DNA of 64,000 bases from Singulisphaera sp. GP187 (GTDB lineage: Bacteria; Planctomycetota; Phycisphaerae; Phycisphaerales; SM1A02): positions 40,487 to 104,486 of the forward strand of contig CAMBXO010000009.1 in the NCBI GenBank assembly GCA_945871915.1. Direction: 5' to 3'. Of this stretch, positions 48,130 to 57,541 are shown in pieces (position 1 is the stretch's first letter; every line of letters begins with the position of its first letter). A model generated the notes under the pieces. That model searched no databases. It was given only the letters and a program-made list of their open reading frames with translations, and was not told the DNA's origin. The position numbers and the translations under genes are program-made.

Positions 48130-48149
48130 TTCGGACTTATGCTTCGCGA

Positions 48150-48698
48150 ATGGATCGAACAGCTCTTGCAAAGGAAATCGCCTCCGCTTCTCTGCTTCGC
48201 GGCACATTTACGCTTCGAAGCGGAAAGACCAGCCATTACTACTTAGACAAATATCTCTTTAGCACTCGACCAGAAATCTTGCGGGAACTCGGGCAATTGT
48301 TTGCTGACCGAATTCCCGCGGGCACCACTCGAGTTGCAGGCGCTGAACTCGGCGGCATTCCCCTTGTGAGTGCCGCAAGCATGGCTTCGGGACTTCCCAG
48401 CCTCTTTGTTCGCAACGCAAAGAAGGACTACGGTACAGCCAAGCAACTCGAGGGGAAATTGTGCAAGGGTGATCGCGTGGTGTTCGTAGAGGATGTTGCC
48501 ACGACTGGCGGTCAGGCCCTCGAGGCGGTGAAGGTACTGCAGGATGCGGGAGCCATCGTGACCCATGTCATCTGCACCATCGATCGCATGGAAGGCGCCA
48601 AACAAAATATTGAATCCGCTGGCGTGATCTTTGATTCTCTGTTTACTGTGCGCGAACTTGGAATTGAGGCTGATACCGCGACCACCTCGCGTGTTTGA
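48150..48698 (+). CDS. pyrE: Orotate phosphoribosyltransferase
   Basis: Makes orotidine 5'-phosphate from orotate and PRPP in pyrimidine synthesis. 182 residues. LRSGKTSHYYLDKY is the N-terminal part, ELGGIPLV the dimer loop, and VVFVEDVATTGGQAL the PRPP-binding motif. I use the ATG at 48150; the preceding bases in the same frame come from palindrome copy 3 and cannot be coding. It stops three bases before the GT2 gene, so it is probably cotranscribed with it. Confidence 0.95.
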   Translation: MDRTALAKEIASASLLRGTFTLRSGKTSHYYLDKYLFSTRPEILRELGQLFADRIPAGTTRVAGAELGGIPLVSAASMASGLPSLFVRNAKKDYGTAKQLEGKLCKGDRVVFVEDVATTGGQALEAVKVLQDAGAIVTHVICTIDRMEGAKQNIESAGVIFDSLFTVRELGIEADTATTSRV

Positions 48699-48701
48699 GC
48701 T

Positions 48702-49586
48702 ATGCCGCAAACTAGTCTCAGTGTCATTGTCAGCACCTACAATCGGCCCGACGCGCTTCGCGCCGTCCTAGAGGGCTTTGTCCACCAATCGACCACCGCA
48801 TTTGAGTGCATCGTTGCGGATGATGGGAGCGGACCTGCCACCAAAGAGGTTGTTGATTCATTCATTCCACAGTTCCATGGGCGCCTCAAGCATGTCTGGC
48901 ATGCGGACGAGGGATTCAGACTTTCTGCGATTCGAAATCGTGCAAGTCTTGCTACTGAGACTCCATTCCTCTGCTTCGTCGACGGAGATTGCGTGCCCCG
49001 CCGCCATTTCGTCGAATCCCATCTTGCCATCGCAGCTGAAGGGTGGATCAGCCGAGGGAGTCGCGTGTTGATGCGAGAGGACTTCACAAATGAAGTACTG
49101 CAACAGCACCTTCCGTTGCACGCCATGCCACTGCCCGAACTCGCCCGTCGCTATCAGCTTGGCGAACTCAATCGCGTCCATCCCTTGCAGGACGGATTCG
49201 TTGATGTCATGCGGCAATTCACTGCCCGATGGCGTCCCTGGCACTGGCGCAGCGTTCGCACGTGCAATGTGGTTGTTTCTCATCACAACTTCAATTCAGT
49301 GCGAGGATTCGATGAACAATTTACGGGCTGGGGATTTGAAGACAGCGACTTTTGTGTCCGCATGCTGAATGCCGGATTTCGAATTCAACGAGCCCCTGCT
49401 GCCACGACCGTCCTTCACTTATGGCACCGCGAACGAGAACGCGATCACCAAGACGGAAACAACGCACTCCTCCAACAAACACTTCGAGACGACCGCATCC
49501 TTCCGGAATTGGGGCTCTATGGAGAAGGACTTTCTGGCATTCTTCCGACCTCCTCCCCATCACACGCGCGATCAGCCACTCCATGA
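48702..49586 (+). CDS. Glycosyltransferase family 2
   Basis: 294 residues, GT-A fold. VSTYNRPDALRAVLEG, VADDGS and FVDGDCVPRR (the DxD-type metal motif) are in the N-terminal half; FTGWGFEDSDF in the C-terminal part resembles the galactosyltransferase C domain. It would transfer a sugar in surface-glycan assembly. Starts three bases after pyrE stops and overlaps the next gene by four bases. Confidence 0.88.
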   Translation: MPQTSLSVIVSTYNRPDALRAVLEGFVHQSTTAFECIVADDGSGPATKEVVDSFIPQFHGRLKHVWHADEGFRLSAIRNRASLATETPFLCFVDGDCVPRRHFVESHLAIAAEGWISRGSRVLMREDFTNEVLQQHLPLHAMPLPELARRYQLGELNRVHPLQDGFVDVMRQFTARWRPWHWRSVRTCNVVVSHHNFNSVRGFDEQFTGWGFEDSDFCVRMLNAGFRIQRAPAATTVLHLWHRERERDHQDGNNALLQQTLRDDRILPELGLYGEGLSGILPTSSPSHARSATP

Positions 49587-50593
49587 ATCTGCTTGCAGCC
49601 AAACCGCGCCGCACATTCTCATTGCTCATAGGCATTGCACTCCTCGGTGCAGCGCTCTGGGCCGTGATCGGAAATCACACTTCGGCCGCCGCCGCGTGGC
49701 ACGCCTTGCGCGACCCGCAACCGTTGTGGATCGTGGTGCTTCCGATCACCGTAGTTGCAACTGCGCTAGGAACTGCCGCCAGCCTCATGGTGCTCACGAA
49801 TCGAGTTGCAACCGAAACGCATGTGCGACTCAGCGAGATGCTCGCCCTTACATGGGTCAGCACACTTGGAAATTATCTTCCGATGCAGCCTGGCCTCGTT
49901 GGACGCGTGGCCTATCAACATCAGATCCTGCAAATTCCCGTAGCGGTCAGCGTTCTTCTGGCCGTGCAATCAACTCTGCTCACCGTGGCTGCTGTGTGTT
50001 GGCTTGGCCTTGCGTTGCTCCTAGTGCACGCGGGTCAACTCTCGTGGATTGCCGCACCGCTTTCCGTGTTCATACTTGCCGCAACCGCATTCGATGCTCG
50101 CTGGCACCTCAAACCGATCCATGCCGCCTTTGTCATTCGCTTCGCGGAAATTCTTGTAAGCGGTCTGTGCACCTACGCGGCGTTCGCTCTGATTGGAAAA
50201 CCCATTGACCCACTCGCCGCTCTTGTTTTTGCTTGCGCCTCCAACGCCTCACATTGCATTCCATTTATCGGAAATGGAATGGGTATTCGAGAATGGTCCA
50301 TCGGGCTGCTCGCACCAGTCGTCGCCGGTATTTCAACACCCGACGCACTTGCGGCGGAATTAATTCACCGCGCGGTGGAATTCCTCGTTGTTGTACCCGC
50401 CGGCCTCACATCCATGGTTCCTCTCATGCGCCGTATCCGCAACTCGGTGGAAACCGTTCGCGTGCAACGGGCCCCACCATCCGAATTCACCATGAGCGTG
50501 CAACTCGGCTCGACCGGAACTCAGCGTTTGGCATCCGGAACATCGAACGATGACTTGTTGCCGCCAAACACTCCCGCATCTTCAAGCCCTTGA
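49583..50593 (+). CDS. YbhN/AglD-type (lysylphosphatidylglycerol synthase TM region) membrane protein
   Basis: 336 residues with about eight membrane helices. RLSEMLALTWVSTLGNYLPMQPGLVGRVAYQH fits the conserved region of the LPG-synthase TM/UPF0104 family. Members lie in glycan clusters and are thought to flip or supply lipid-linked substrates; function not proven. ATGA overlap with the GT2 gene. The last 73 bases overlap the convergent exported-protein gene, encoding a Ser/Pro-rich tail. Confidence 0.7.
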   Translation: MNLLAAKPRRTFSLLIGIALLGAALWAVIGNHTSAAAAWHALRDPQPLWIVVLPITVVATALGTAASLMVLTNRVATETHVRLSEMLALTWVSTLGNYLPMQPGLVGRVAYQHQILQIPVAVSVLLAVQSTLLTVAAVCWLGLALLLVHAGQLSWIAAPLSVFILAATAFDARWHLKPIHAAFVIRFAEILVSGLCTYAAFALIGKPIDPLAALVFACASNASHCIPFIGNGMGIREWSIGLLAPVVAGISTPDALAAELIHRAVEFLVVVPAGLTSMVPLMRRIRNSVETVRVQRAPPSEFTMSVQLGSTGTQRLASGTSNDDLLPPNTPASSSP

Positions 50594-52959
50594 TTCACTG
50601 CCGCTGCATCGCGAGCACGCCCCACCAGCCTTGCCTTCACTCCAGCCGCCGTGATGGCCAAGCGGCCATCGCCTCGAGCTGCCGCCACCAGCATGACATC
50701 ATCCGGCGATTCAACCCATCGCAGCAGGTAACTGATTCGAACCATCGGATCCTTGGACACTCTCGCCGCCTCCAACATGGGTTCCAACGCCGTAAGGTTG
50801 GACTTTGGCAACACCATCAGCGTCCACGCCTGCGCAGCCGCTGGCAATCGCGTCCATGCCTCGCAAATCTCACTCCATGCCGGATCCATGTCCGTCTTGC
50901 CGCTTGCAAAGCCCTCCCGCGACAAGTGGTAGGCATACATCACCAGTTTCACCATGTCCGAAGAAGAATCTGGATGTCGAATCTCGCTCAAAGCATCTTC
51001 GCACCAACCGGGACCGATGCGCACTGCAGGAATGCGAAGCAGTGATGTTTCGCCAACACTGCCCATGAATCCCGCATGCACTCGCTCGGTGGTCAATCGA
51101 AAATTTGAAATGATTCGCCCCGAAATAATGGCCCCTGCAATCGGATCGCCCAGCAGAACATCCATCAAAGTGGTCCGCCCCAGATCAACTGTGAACTCCA
51201 TCACCTCGCCGGGCTTGAGATCGAGCCGACGATCAATCGGAAAAATCCACGGTGGCAAAGATAAGGATTGTGCGCTGGTCACCATCGCATCAAGCATCAG
51301 TGCGGCTCTGCCCTCGATAGGACTCTGGGGTCCGATGGCAAGCGTGAGTGCCGTGCGGTTCTGAATTCGAATGTTCATCGACACCGGCTCAAGCGTGTTG
51401 TCCGCACCACCAAAGGTGACCGCACACAACAAGGCTTGGCCCTGACTGCCGATCAGTGAAAACACAGCAGTTGGAATCGCTGCCACAGCTTCCTGCAACG
51501 ACTTTGCGGTTGCAGCGGGCGGAGGCCTCACTTTCACCAGATCAAACAACCGATCCGATGCATAGAGACCAATCGCCGTGTCCCGTTGCTCGCGTGCCAC
51601 CGCAACCAGCGCCACCGCAGCCTCCTTGGTACGCCCAAGATCCTGCAGCGCAAGACCCATGCCCAGTTTGGCTGCGGCGTCGCTTTCCGAAATCGGCTGC
51701 AATTCCGCAAGAGCCGCCTCCGGTTGCTTGCGACGATATTTCAACCATCCGCTAAATCGCGCCTTGGCTGCATCCGTAAGTGGGGCAACCTTGTCAGCCG
51801 ACTCAACGAGCGGCTCAACCTTGTCAGGGTCGCCAAGCGTCAGCTCGAGCCAAGCCATGCGCATGGATGTGTTGGCCATCGCCTTCTCATCCCCTTCCTG
51901 ATTCTTGGCTTCCATATCAAGACTCTTGATCGCTGCTTCCAGTGCCTTGGCCGCATCAGGAAGTTTTCCGCTGGTGCTCACCGCCGCTCTCACGGCGCTG
52001 AGCGCGGCTGGGAGAGTGACCGATGGGCCTAACGAATCGGTGTCTTGTGCGGTGGCCGTTTCATCACCGAGCCTTCGCCGAAGTTTCGCGTTGATCTCCC
52101 CCTGACGAACCTTGGCAACCTTCTCGGCTTGCTCATGCTTTCCCATTCCCCACAATGCAAGCATGCGGTCGGCAATCAGATCATCGATGAGGTCGAACCG
52201 AAGGTTGGCCAAGGCAATACTTCCTGCAAGTTCCAGAAGGCGATCGGCCTCTGCGTACAGTCCCTCATTGAGACACATGCGAGCCAGCGCATTGATGGCG
52301 GGCAGATCGCCGGGATTGGCTGCGATAACGGCAACGAGAGTGTGCGCCACGTCGCTCGGTGGACTTCCATTGCCTACTTGATACCCAGCAAGCGCCTCGA
52401 TCGGAGGTGCAAACGCTTTATCGAGTGCAAAGGCCTGGCGAAGTGACGCAACCCATCCGGTCACATCCGCTCGTCGCTTCTGCAGCAGAGCCCGATCGAA
52501 AGTCAGACGAGCTGCAATCTCCGGACCAAGGGCCTTGATGTTGGCTGGCTGCAAGAGTTTTTCCAATGCAGCATTCCGATCCTCGGCAACCATGCCACGC
52601 TCGGCTGCATCCGTGAGACGCGCCAACCGAATCACCGGATCGTGCGGATCAAGTTTTCCCAGCCGACTCAACGCTTCCTGCATGGCAACATTCGCGGACG
52701 GAAGTCCATCTTGAACCGCCTCGCCGATACCAAGCACCACACGCCACGCCTCGGGGTCCAGTGGCGTGAGTTCGGCGGCGGCCATAGCCACTTCAAGAGC
52801 ACCCGCAAAATTTTCTGGATCCGGTTGGCCCGGGTCAGCCACCAATGCAATCGCTGCACGAGCCCACGCCACACTCAGCCGCCGAGTTGCGTCAATCTCT
52901 AAGAGTGTGCCGCCCAACGAATGTGTTGAAATCGCGGCCGAAATCGCCCAAGCAAGCAT
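50521..52959 (-). CDS. Exported TPR-like protein of unknown function
   Basis: 812 residues, very Ala/Leu-rich. The first 17 residues may be a short signal peptide. Much of the sequence (about 40-520) is a chain of helical pairs, for example EGLYAEADRLLELAGSIAL and LQDLGRTKEAAVALVAVAR, typical of tetratricopeptide repeats. A second region (about 530-680) is beta-rich. It probably scaffolds protein contacts. No catalytic motif seen. It diverges from the next gene by 65 bases. Confidence 0.7.
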   Translation of the reverse strand: MLAWAISAAISTHSLGGTLLEIDATRRLSVAWARAAIALVADPGQPDPENFAGALEVAMAAAELTPLDPEAWRVVLGIGEAVQDGLPSANVAMQEALSRLGKLDPHDPVIRLARLTDAAERGMVAEDRNAALEKLLQPANIKALGPEIAARLTFDRALLQKRRADVTGWVASLRQAFALDKAFAPPIEALAGYQVGNGSPPSDVAHTLVAVIAANPGDLPAINALARMCLNEGLYAEADRLLELAGSIALANLRFDLIDDLIADRMLALWGMGKHEQAEKVAKVRQGEINAKLRRRLGDETATAQDTDSLGPSVTLPAALSAVRAAVSTSGKLPDAAKALEAAIKSLDMEAKNQEGDEKAMANTSMRMAWLELTLGDPDKVEPLVESADKVAPLTDAAKARFSGWLKYRRKQPEAALAELQPISESDAAAKLGMGLALQDLGRTKEAAVALVAVAREQRDTAIGLYASDRLFDLVKVRPPPAATAKSLQEAVAAIPTAVFSLIGSQGQALLCAVTFGGADNTLEPVSMNIRIQNRTALTLAIGPQSPIEGRAALMLDAMVTSAQSLSLPPWIFPIDRRLDLKPGEVMEFTVDLGRTTLMDVLLGDPIAGAIISGRIISNFRLTTERVHAGFMGSVGETSLLRIPAVRIGPGWCEDALSEIRHPDSSSDMVKLVMYAYHLSREGFASGKTDMDPAWSEICEAWTRLPAAAQAWTLMVLPKSNLTALEPMLEAARVSKDPMVRISYLLRWVESPDDVMLVAAARGDGRLAITAAGVKARLVGRARDAAAVNQGLEDAGVFGGNKSSFDVPDAKR

Positions 52960-53024
52960 CTGTCGAGTGTATCGAGCGGGTCATTGACATCATCCGTCGA
53001 AAACAGGTAGCGTTTGCGTTCTCA

Positions 53025-53990
53025 ATGAACAATCGATTGCTTCCAATGTGTGTTGCGGCTCTCATGGTGACCTTTGCAAGCGGGTTCTTGCCAGAGGATC
53101 AGGCGGCACCAGTGAAAGTCCCGTCGGCTCCTGGGGTTGAGACCCTGTCCATGAAGCAACCGCTTGCGGCTGATTCGCCGGCCATGATTGCCCTTGCCCA
53201 ATTTGTCAACTATCACTTTTCCGCCATGACCACCGGATCAACCGATGCGGTGAAGGACTCGCGGTCAGCGTTGGTCACCGCGCTGCGAAAAACGGAAGCC
53301 ACCGCGGTGTTCCGCCGAACCATGCTCTCGCTGATCAAGCCACGATTGACAGATCTTCTTGCAACCAACGACACTTTTCGGATTACCAATGGTCTTCTGG
53401 TGGTTCGGCAAGTGAAAGACGCTGAGGCCAATGAACTTCTCTTGGGGCAGTGCAATTCGGAAACGCAAAGCAATGCCAGTGTTCGCATTGCCGCAACGGG
53501 CATGCTGCCATCGCTCATGACTGGCGGAAGCATTCCAGCAGCGCAACTGGATGGCTTGGCACGCCGGATTCGGTCGTTGATTTCAACAGAAACAAATTGG
53601 ATTGCTGCATCGCAGGATCTTGCCGCTCTAAACACCATGGCAACGGTGACGGAAAAGGCGAAACTTTTGGATCAGGCTGCCAGCATTCGTCTGGACATTG
53701 TGAAGGCACTCGACGATCTTGTCGGGCGTTCCATCAAACTGGGTGACCCCGATCTTGCAGCCGCGATTTTCCGAGGGCTGGTTGCACTTCGCAATCAGGT
53801 GCTCAGCATGCAGCAAGACGAACAGAAAAAACTTTCCGCCGTTGCGCAGCCGATGCTGGCAGCGGTGCAGAACCTTCCAAACGCTCCCGCTGGCGAGAGT
53901 GGCGCCAAGGGAAAAATGCAACTCGAAGTGGACGGCGCACGCGAGGCCGCGCGGCAGTTGGTGAAACTTCTTCCAAAGTCCGCCAGTTGA
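53025..53990 (+). CDS. Exported helical protein of unknown function
   Basis: 321 residues with a signal peptide (about 1-20, MNNRLLPMCVAALMVTFASG). The mature part is helical, with repeated amphipathic segments such as KLLDQAASIRLDIVKALDDLVG. No known family. An open frame to 52845 is not plausible before the signal peptide. It precedes oppA by 19 bases on the same strand, so they may be cotranscribed. Confidence 0.75.
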   Translation: MNNRLLPMCVAALMVTFASGFLPEDQAAPVKVPSAPGVETLSMKQPLAADSPAMIALAQFVNYHFSAMTTGSTDAVKDSRSALVTALRKTEATAVFRRTMLSLIKPRLTDLLATNDTFRITNGLLVVRQVKDAEANELLLGQCNSETQSNASVRIAATGMLPSLMTGGSIPAAQLDGLARRIRSLISTETNWIAASQDLAALNTMATVTEKAKLLDQAASIRLDIVKALDDLVGRSIKLGDPDLAAAIFRGLVALRNQVLSMQQDEQKKLSAVAQPMLAAVQNLPNAPAGESGAKGKMQLEVDGAREAARQLVKLLPKSAS

Positions 53991-54009
53991 GACTCCGCCT
54001 CCCCTCACC

Positions 54010-55788
54010 GTGAGGCTGCTCGCTCCAATCCTGCTGCTGCTCGCCTTAATGCTCGGAGCGTTATGGATGGATCGCGCGGCGCCGCGAGCCGATATTGTGA
54101 TCGCCAATTCAGCCGAAACTTTTACGCTTGATCCGCAACGGCTCTCCTATCAGCACGATGTCCGCACCTCTCGAGCGTTGTTTGAGGGATTGACGGCGGT
54201 CGATGGAACAACGGGACAGGTCATTCCAGCCGCGGCTACGAAGTGGTCGGTCAGCGATGACGGTTGCACGTGGACGTTTGACTTGCGGTCTGACCTGCGA
54301 TGGAGTGATGGGGTGCCGTTGACAAGCCACGACTTTGTGTATGCGTGGCGGCGAGCGTTACTGCCAGACCTTGCTGCGGACTACGCTGGTTTTTTTCTCA
54401 ACATTCGTGGGGCCAGGGAATTCTTTGCGTGGCGATCCAAGGCTCTGGGTGAATTCCCAAAAACTGGTGGGCAAAATCTGGCCACCGCATTGTGGAACGA
54501 AACGGAGCAGAAGTTTGCATCAACCGTCGGGCTCTCTGCGCCCAATGACCACACGTTGGTAGTCGTTCTCGCTCGGCCTGTTGCCTATTGGCTCGATCTG
54601 TGCGCCTTTCCAGCAATGTTTCCTGTTCCGCAACACCTGGTCGAGCAATTCACCTCAATCAGCGCACAGACGGGAATGGTGCAACAGAATTCAGGGTGGA
54701 CCAAAGCAGGCGTACTGGTTGGCAACGGCCCTTACACCCTTGCGGCGTGGCGACCCAAGCGACTCATGCGATTTGAGCGCAACACTCTGTACCGCGACGC
54801 AGAACACATCGCCGCGAATGCGATCGAGACGCTTCCTATTGAGGATCCGAACACGGCCGTGCTGGCGTTTGAAAACGGAGCCGTTGATTGGCTGACCGAC
54901 ACGCTTGTGGAGTATCGAGGCGACATGTTCGAGCAAACCAAACACGGTCAGCGCAGCAACCTGCATGTGCTGGATGCGTTCGGAACGGATTTCTTCAGCC
55001 TGAATTGCCGGCCGACGCTTGCGGATGGCAGAACCAATCCATTCGCTCACGCCGGCGTGCGCCGCGCGTTTGCTATGGCGGTTGATAAGCAGACGATGAT
55101 CGACCGCATTACGCGATTGGGTGAATCTGTTGCCACGACGCTCATTCCGCCCGGATCCATTGCTGGCTATCACGGGCCCAACGGGTTGCCCTTTGATCCC
55201 ACTCGAGCCAAGCAGGAACTTGAACAGGCTGGTTGGCACCTGGTGAATGGTGTTGTGCAAAATGAACAAGGCGAGGCTTTTCCAACGGTCGAAGTTCTGT
55301 ATGCCGCCAACAGCCCTCGCTACCGCGATATGAGTTCAGCCATGGCCGACATGTGGCAACGCACGCTGGGAGTTCAGTGCACCACGCGAAGTCGTGATCC
55401 AAGCGGTTACAAAGACTCGCTCAAGCGAGGCGACTTCATGATCGCTCGCGGTGGTTGGTATGGCGACTATGGCGACCCTACCACCTGGCTCGATCTGGCC
55501 CGCAGTGACGACGGAAATAATGATCGCAAGTACGCCAATCCAAAGTATGACGCGCTCTTAGATCAGGCGGCCGCAGAATTGGATCCCACCAAACGATTCG
55601 CCATGCTCGCCGAAGCGGAACGCATGTTGATGGATCAGGACATTCCAGTCATTCCCATCTGTCACTATGTCACGGTCTACATGTATGAACCGGATCGCCT
55701 CACCGGAATCAGCCGCCATCCTCGACTAGAGCAATACCTCGGCCGATTGGGAATTGTGAACGCCGCATCGGCGCCATCGGTGCGGTGA
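54010..55788 (+). CDS. Peptide/oligopeptide ABC transporter substrate-binding protein
   Basis: 592 residues, SBP_bac_5 family (OppA/DppA). Signal peptide or anchor at 1-22, with no lipobox Cys. LDPQRLSYQHDVRTSRALFEGL and TWTFDLRSDLRWSDGVPLTSHDFVYAWRRAL are the typical N-terminal blocks. It would bind peptides in the periplasm. The start is a GTG at 54010 (MRLLAPILLLLALMLG). The permease gene lies six bases downstream on the opposite strand, an unusual arrangement. Confidence 0.9.
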   Translation: MRLLAPILLLLALMLGALWMDRAAPRADIVIANSAETFTLDPQRLSYQHDVRTSRALFEGLTAVDGTTGQVIPAAATKWSVSDDGCTWTFDLRSDLRWSDGVPLTSHDFVYAWRRALLPDLAADYAGFFLNIRGAREFFAWRSKALGEFPKTGGQNLATALWNETEQKFASTVGLSAPNDHTLVVVLARPVAYWLDLCAFPAMFPVPQHLVEQFTSISAQTGMVQQNSGWTKAGVLVGNGPYTLAAWRPKRLMRFERNTLYRDAEHIAANAIETLPIEDPNTAVLAFENGAVDWLTDTLVEYRGDMFEQTKHGQRSNLHVLDAFGTDFFSLNCRPTLADGRTNPFAHAGVRRAFAMAVDKQTMIDRITRLGESVATTLIPPGSIAGYHGPNGLPFDPTRAKQELEQAGWHLVNGVVQNEQGEAFPTVEVLYAANSPRYRDMSSAMADMWQRTLGVQCTTRSRDPSGYKDSLKRGDFMIARGGWYGDYGDPTTWLDLARSDDGNNDRKYANPKYDALLDQAAAELDPTKRFAMLAEAERMLMDQDIPVIPICHYVTVYMYEPDRLTGISRHPRLEQYLGRLGIVNAASAPSVR

Positions 55789-55794
55789 TTCCGC

Positions 55795-56751
55795 TTACGA
55801 CTGAACTCGAATGCGGGGATCCACCCATGCATAGAGCAGATCGACTGCAAGGTTGAGCATCGCCACAAGAAGCCCATAGGTCAGCGTGATTCCCATGACC
55901 AGCGTCAAGTCTTTGCCCAGTACGGCATCCACAAAATGCCGGCCGAGCCCCGGGACAGCAAATACTTTTTCAACCACAAAACTTCCGGTGAGCGCGACAG
56001 CCGTCGCTGGCCCAAGCCAACTCAGCACAGGAAGAAATGCATTCTTGAGGGCGTGTCGTCGAGCAACTTGAGCGCGCGAAAGCCCTTTGGCACGGGCGGT
56101 GCGTGCGTGATCACTGCTCATCTGCTCGATCATGCCAACCCGCGTCATGCGCGCGATCGTGGCCGCAAACGGAAGACTGAGTGCGAACGCTGGCAAAATC
56201 AAATTCCCAAGAGAGCCCCAGCCACCAACTGGCAACAATTTCCATTGAGCGGCAAAGACGATCAACAGTGCTGCACCAATCACAAAACTTGGAACGCTGA
56301 TTCCAATCATCGCGAAGGCCTGACCCACTGCATCGATCCATCCTCGCGGATGCAGCCCGCTCAGGGTTCCCGCTACGAGCCCAATCAAAAGTGCCAGCAA
56401 CATGGCCGCCGTGCCCAGCGTGACACTGACCGGAAGCGCATTCCAAAGAATCTCGTTGACCGACCAATCAGGTTGTCGAAGGCTCGGTCCAAGATCAAAG
56501 GGTTTCGTGGCATCGCCCATCAGCCAACTGATTCCAGTTGCCTTTCCCAGATACTCAAAATAAAACGCAACCGGGTCGTCCAATTTGTATTGCCGCTGCA
56601 TGGCCTCCACCACTTCACGAGGTGGTCGGCGACCCTCTGGATTCTCAAGCGGATTACCCGGCGCAAGCCACGCAAGCGCAAAAGTGAATGTGTAAATCGC
56701 CAACAGCAGAAGTGGCAGAATGGCAAGGCGTCGAAGGAGCGTCTGGATCAT
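55795..56751 (-). CDS. Peptide ABC transporter permease (DppB/OppB type)
   Basis: 318 residues with about six membrane helices and the binding-protein-dependent transport fold. APGNPLENPEGRR precedes the periplasmic loop; HARTARAKGLSRAQVARRHALKNAFLPVLSWLG is the EAA loop that contacts the ATPase. I start at 56751 (MIQTLLRRLAIL). It converges on oppA with a six-base gap. The partner permease OppC and the ATPases are not here. Confidence 0.9.
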   Translation of the reverse strand: MIQTLLRRLAILPLLLLAIYTFTFALAWLAPGNPLENPEGRRPPREVVEAMQRQYKLDDPVAFYFEYLGKATGISWLMGDATKPFDLGPSLRQPDWSVNEILWNALPVSVTLGTAAMLLALLIGLVAGTLSGLHPRGWIDAVGQAFAMIGISVPSFVIGAALLIVFAAQWKLLPVGGWGSLGNLILPAFALSLPFAATIARMTRVGMIEQMSSDHARTARAKGLSRAQVARRHALKNAFLPVLSWLGPATAVALTGSFVVEKVFAVPGLGRHFVDAVLGKDLTLVMGITLTYGLLVAMLNLAVDLLYAWVDPRIRVQS

Positions 56752-56791
56752 GGGCGATAGACGAGGCACCGGCACAATACACTGCACGCCG

Positions 56792-57541
56792 ATGGAGCGG
56801 CCCCAAGTTTTCTGCCTGCAAAATAGCCTCGTGCATTGGCGATGCTGCGCCGTGATTCAAACCATCGCCCTGCTCGCCGGTTGCAACACGATGGAGGGGC
56901 CCGCATCGCTCCAGTTGAATAGTTCGTCCTACAACAGGGCGTTTGATGCGTGCATCGAAGTGGGTCGCGGTCAGGGCATGCCGCCCGTTATCGCGGATCG
57001 AGGCAATGGAATTATTGAAACGGAACCTCGATCCATTGGAAGCGCGGTTGAACCATGGAGGCTGGATACCACCGGCCCCTCGCAAACCATGGAAAGCACC
57101 TTGCAATTTCAACGGCGTCGTGTTCGATTTACATTTGTTCCCGTCGACTTTCAGCCGCAAGTGATTGATGGAACAAGCGATTTCGCTGGCGCAGCCGATC
57201 CGGGTTCCCCTGTGGATACGGCCCGGTTTGATCTTGAAACCTACAGCGGCACAATTGAATTGCGAACCCGCGTCTTCGTTGAACGCGGTTTCACACCTGG
57301 CATTCGCCAAAATACGTGGTCCAGTTCCCTAACGACACGGTCAACGGAACCCGCTCCACCTCGCAAGAGCGATGGGACCACACGATCGCCAACTGCCTGG
57401 ACACCGATCGGTCGCGACGAAGCAGCGGAACGCACGTTGACAGCGCAGGTGCAGAAATTGTTGGGCGCCACGGCGCCAGCCTCTCCGGTTGGCGAGCCCT
57501 CCGTTACCGAGCGCCAGACAGACGCCTTACCGTCATCATAA
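56792..57541 (+). CDS. Lipoprotein of unknown function
   Basis: 249 residues with a lipobox ALLAGC (C31), so lipid-anchored in the envelope. The mature part has a beta-rich block (about 95-165) and a Ser/Thr/Pro-rich tail. No family recognised. It diverges from oppB by 40 bases and overlaps the convergent ABC-2 permease gene by 38 bases. Confidence 0.65.
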   Translation: MERPQVFCLQNSLVHWRCCAVIQTIALLAGCNTMEGPASLQLNSSSYNRAFDACIEVGRGQGMPPVIADRGNGIIETEPRSIGSAVEPWRLDTTGPSQTMESTLQFQRRRVRFTFVPVDFQPQVIDGTSDFAGAADPGSPVDTARFDLETYSGTIELRTRVFVERGFTPGIRQNTWSSSLTTRSTEPAPPRKSDGTTRSPTAWTPIGRDEAAERTLTAQVQKLLGATAPASPVGEPSVTERQTDALPSS

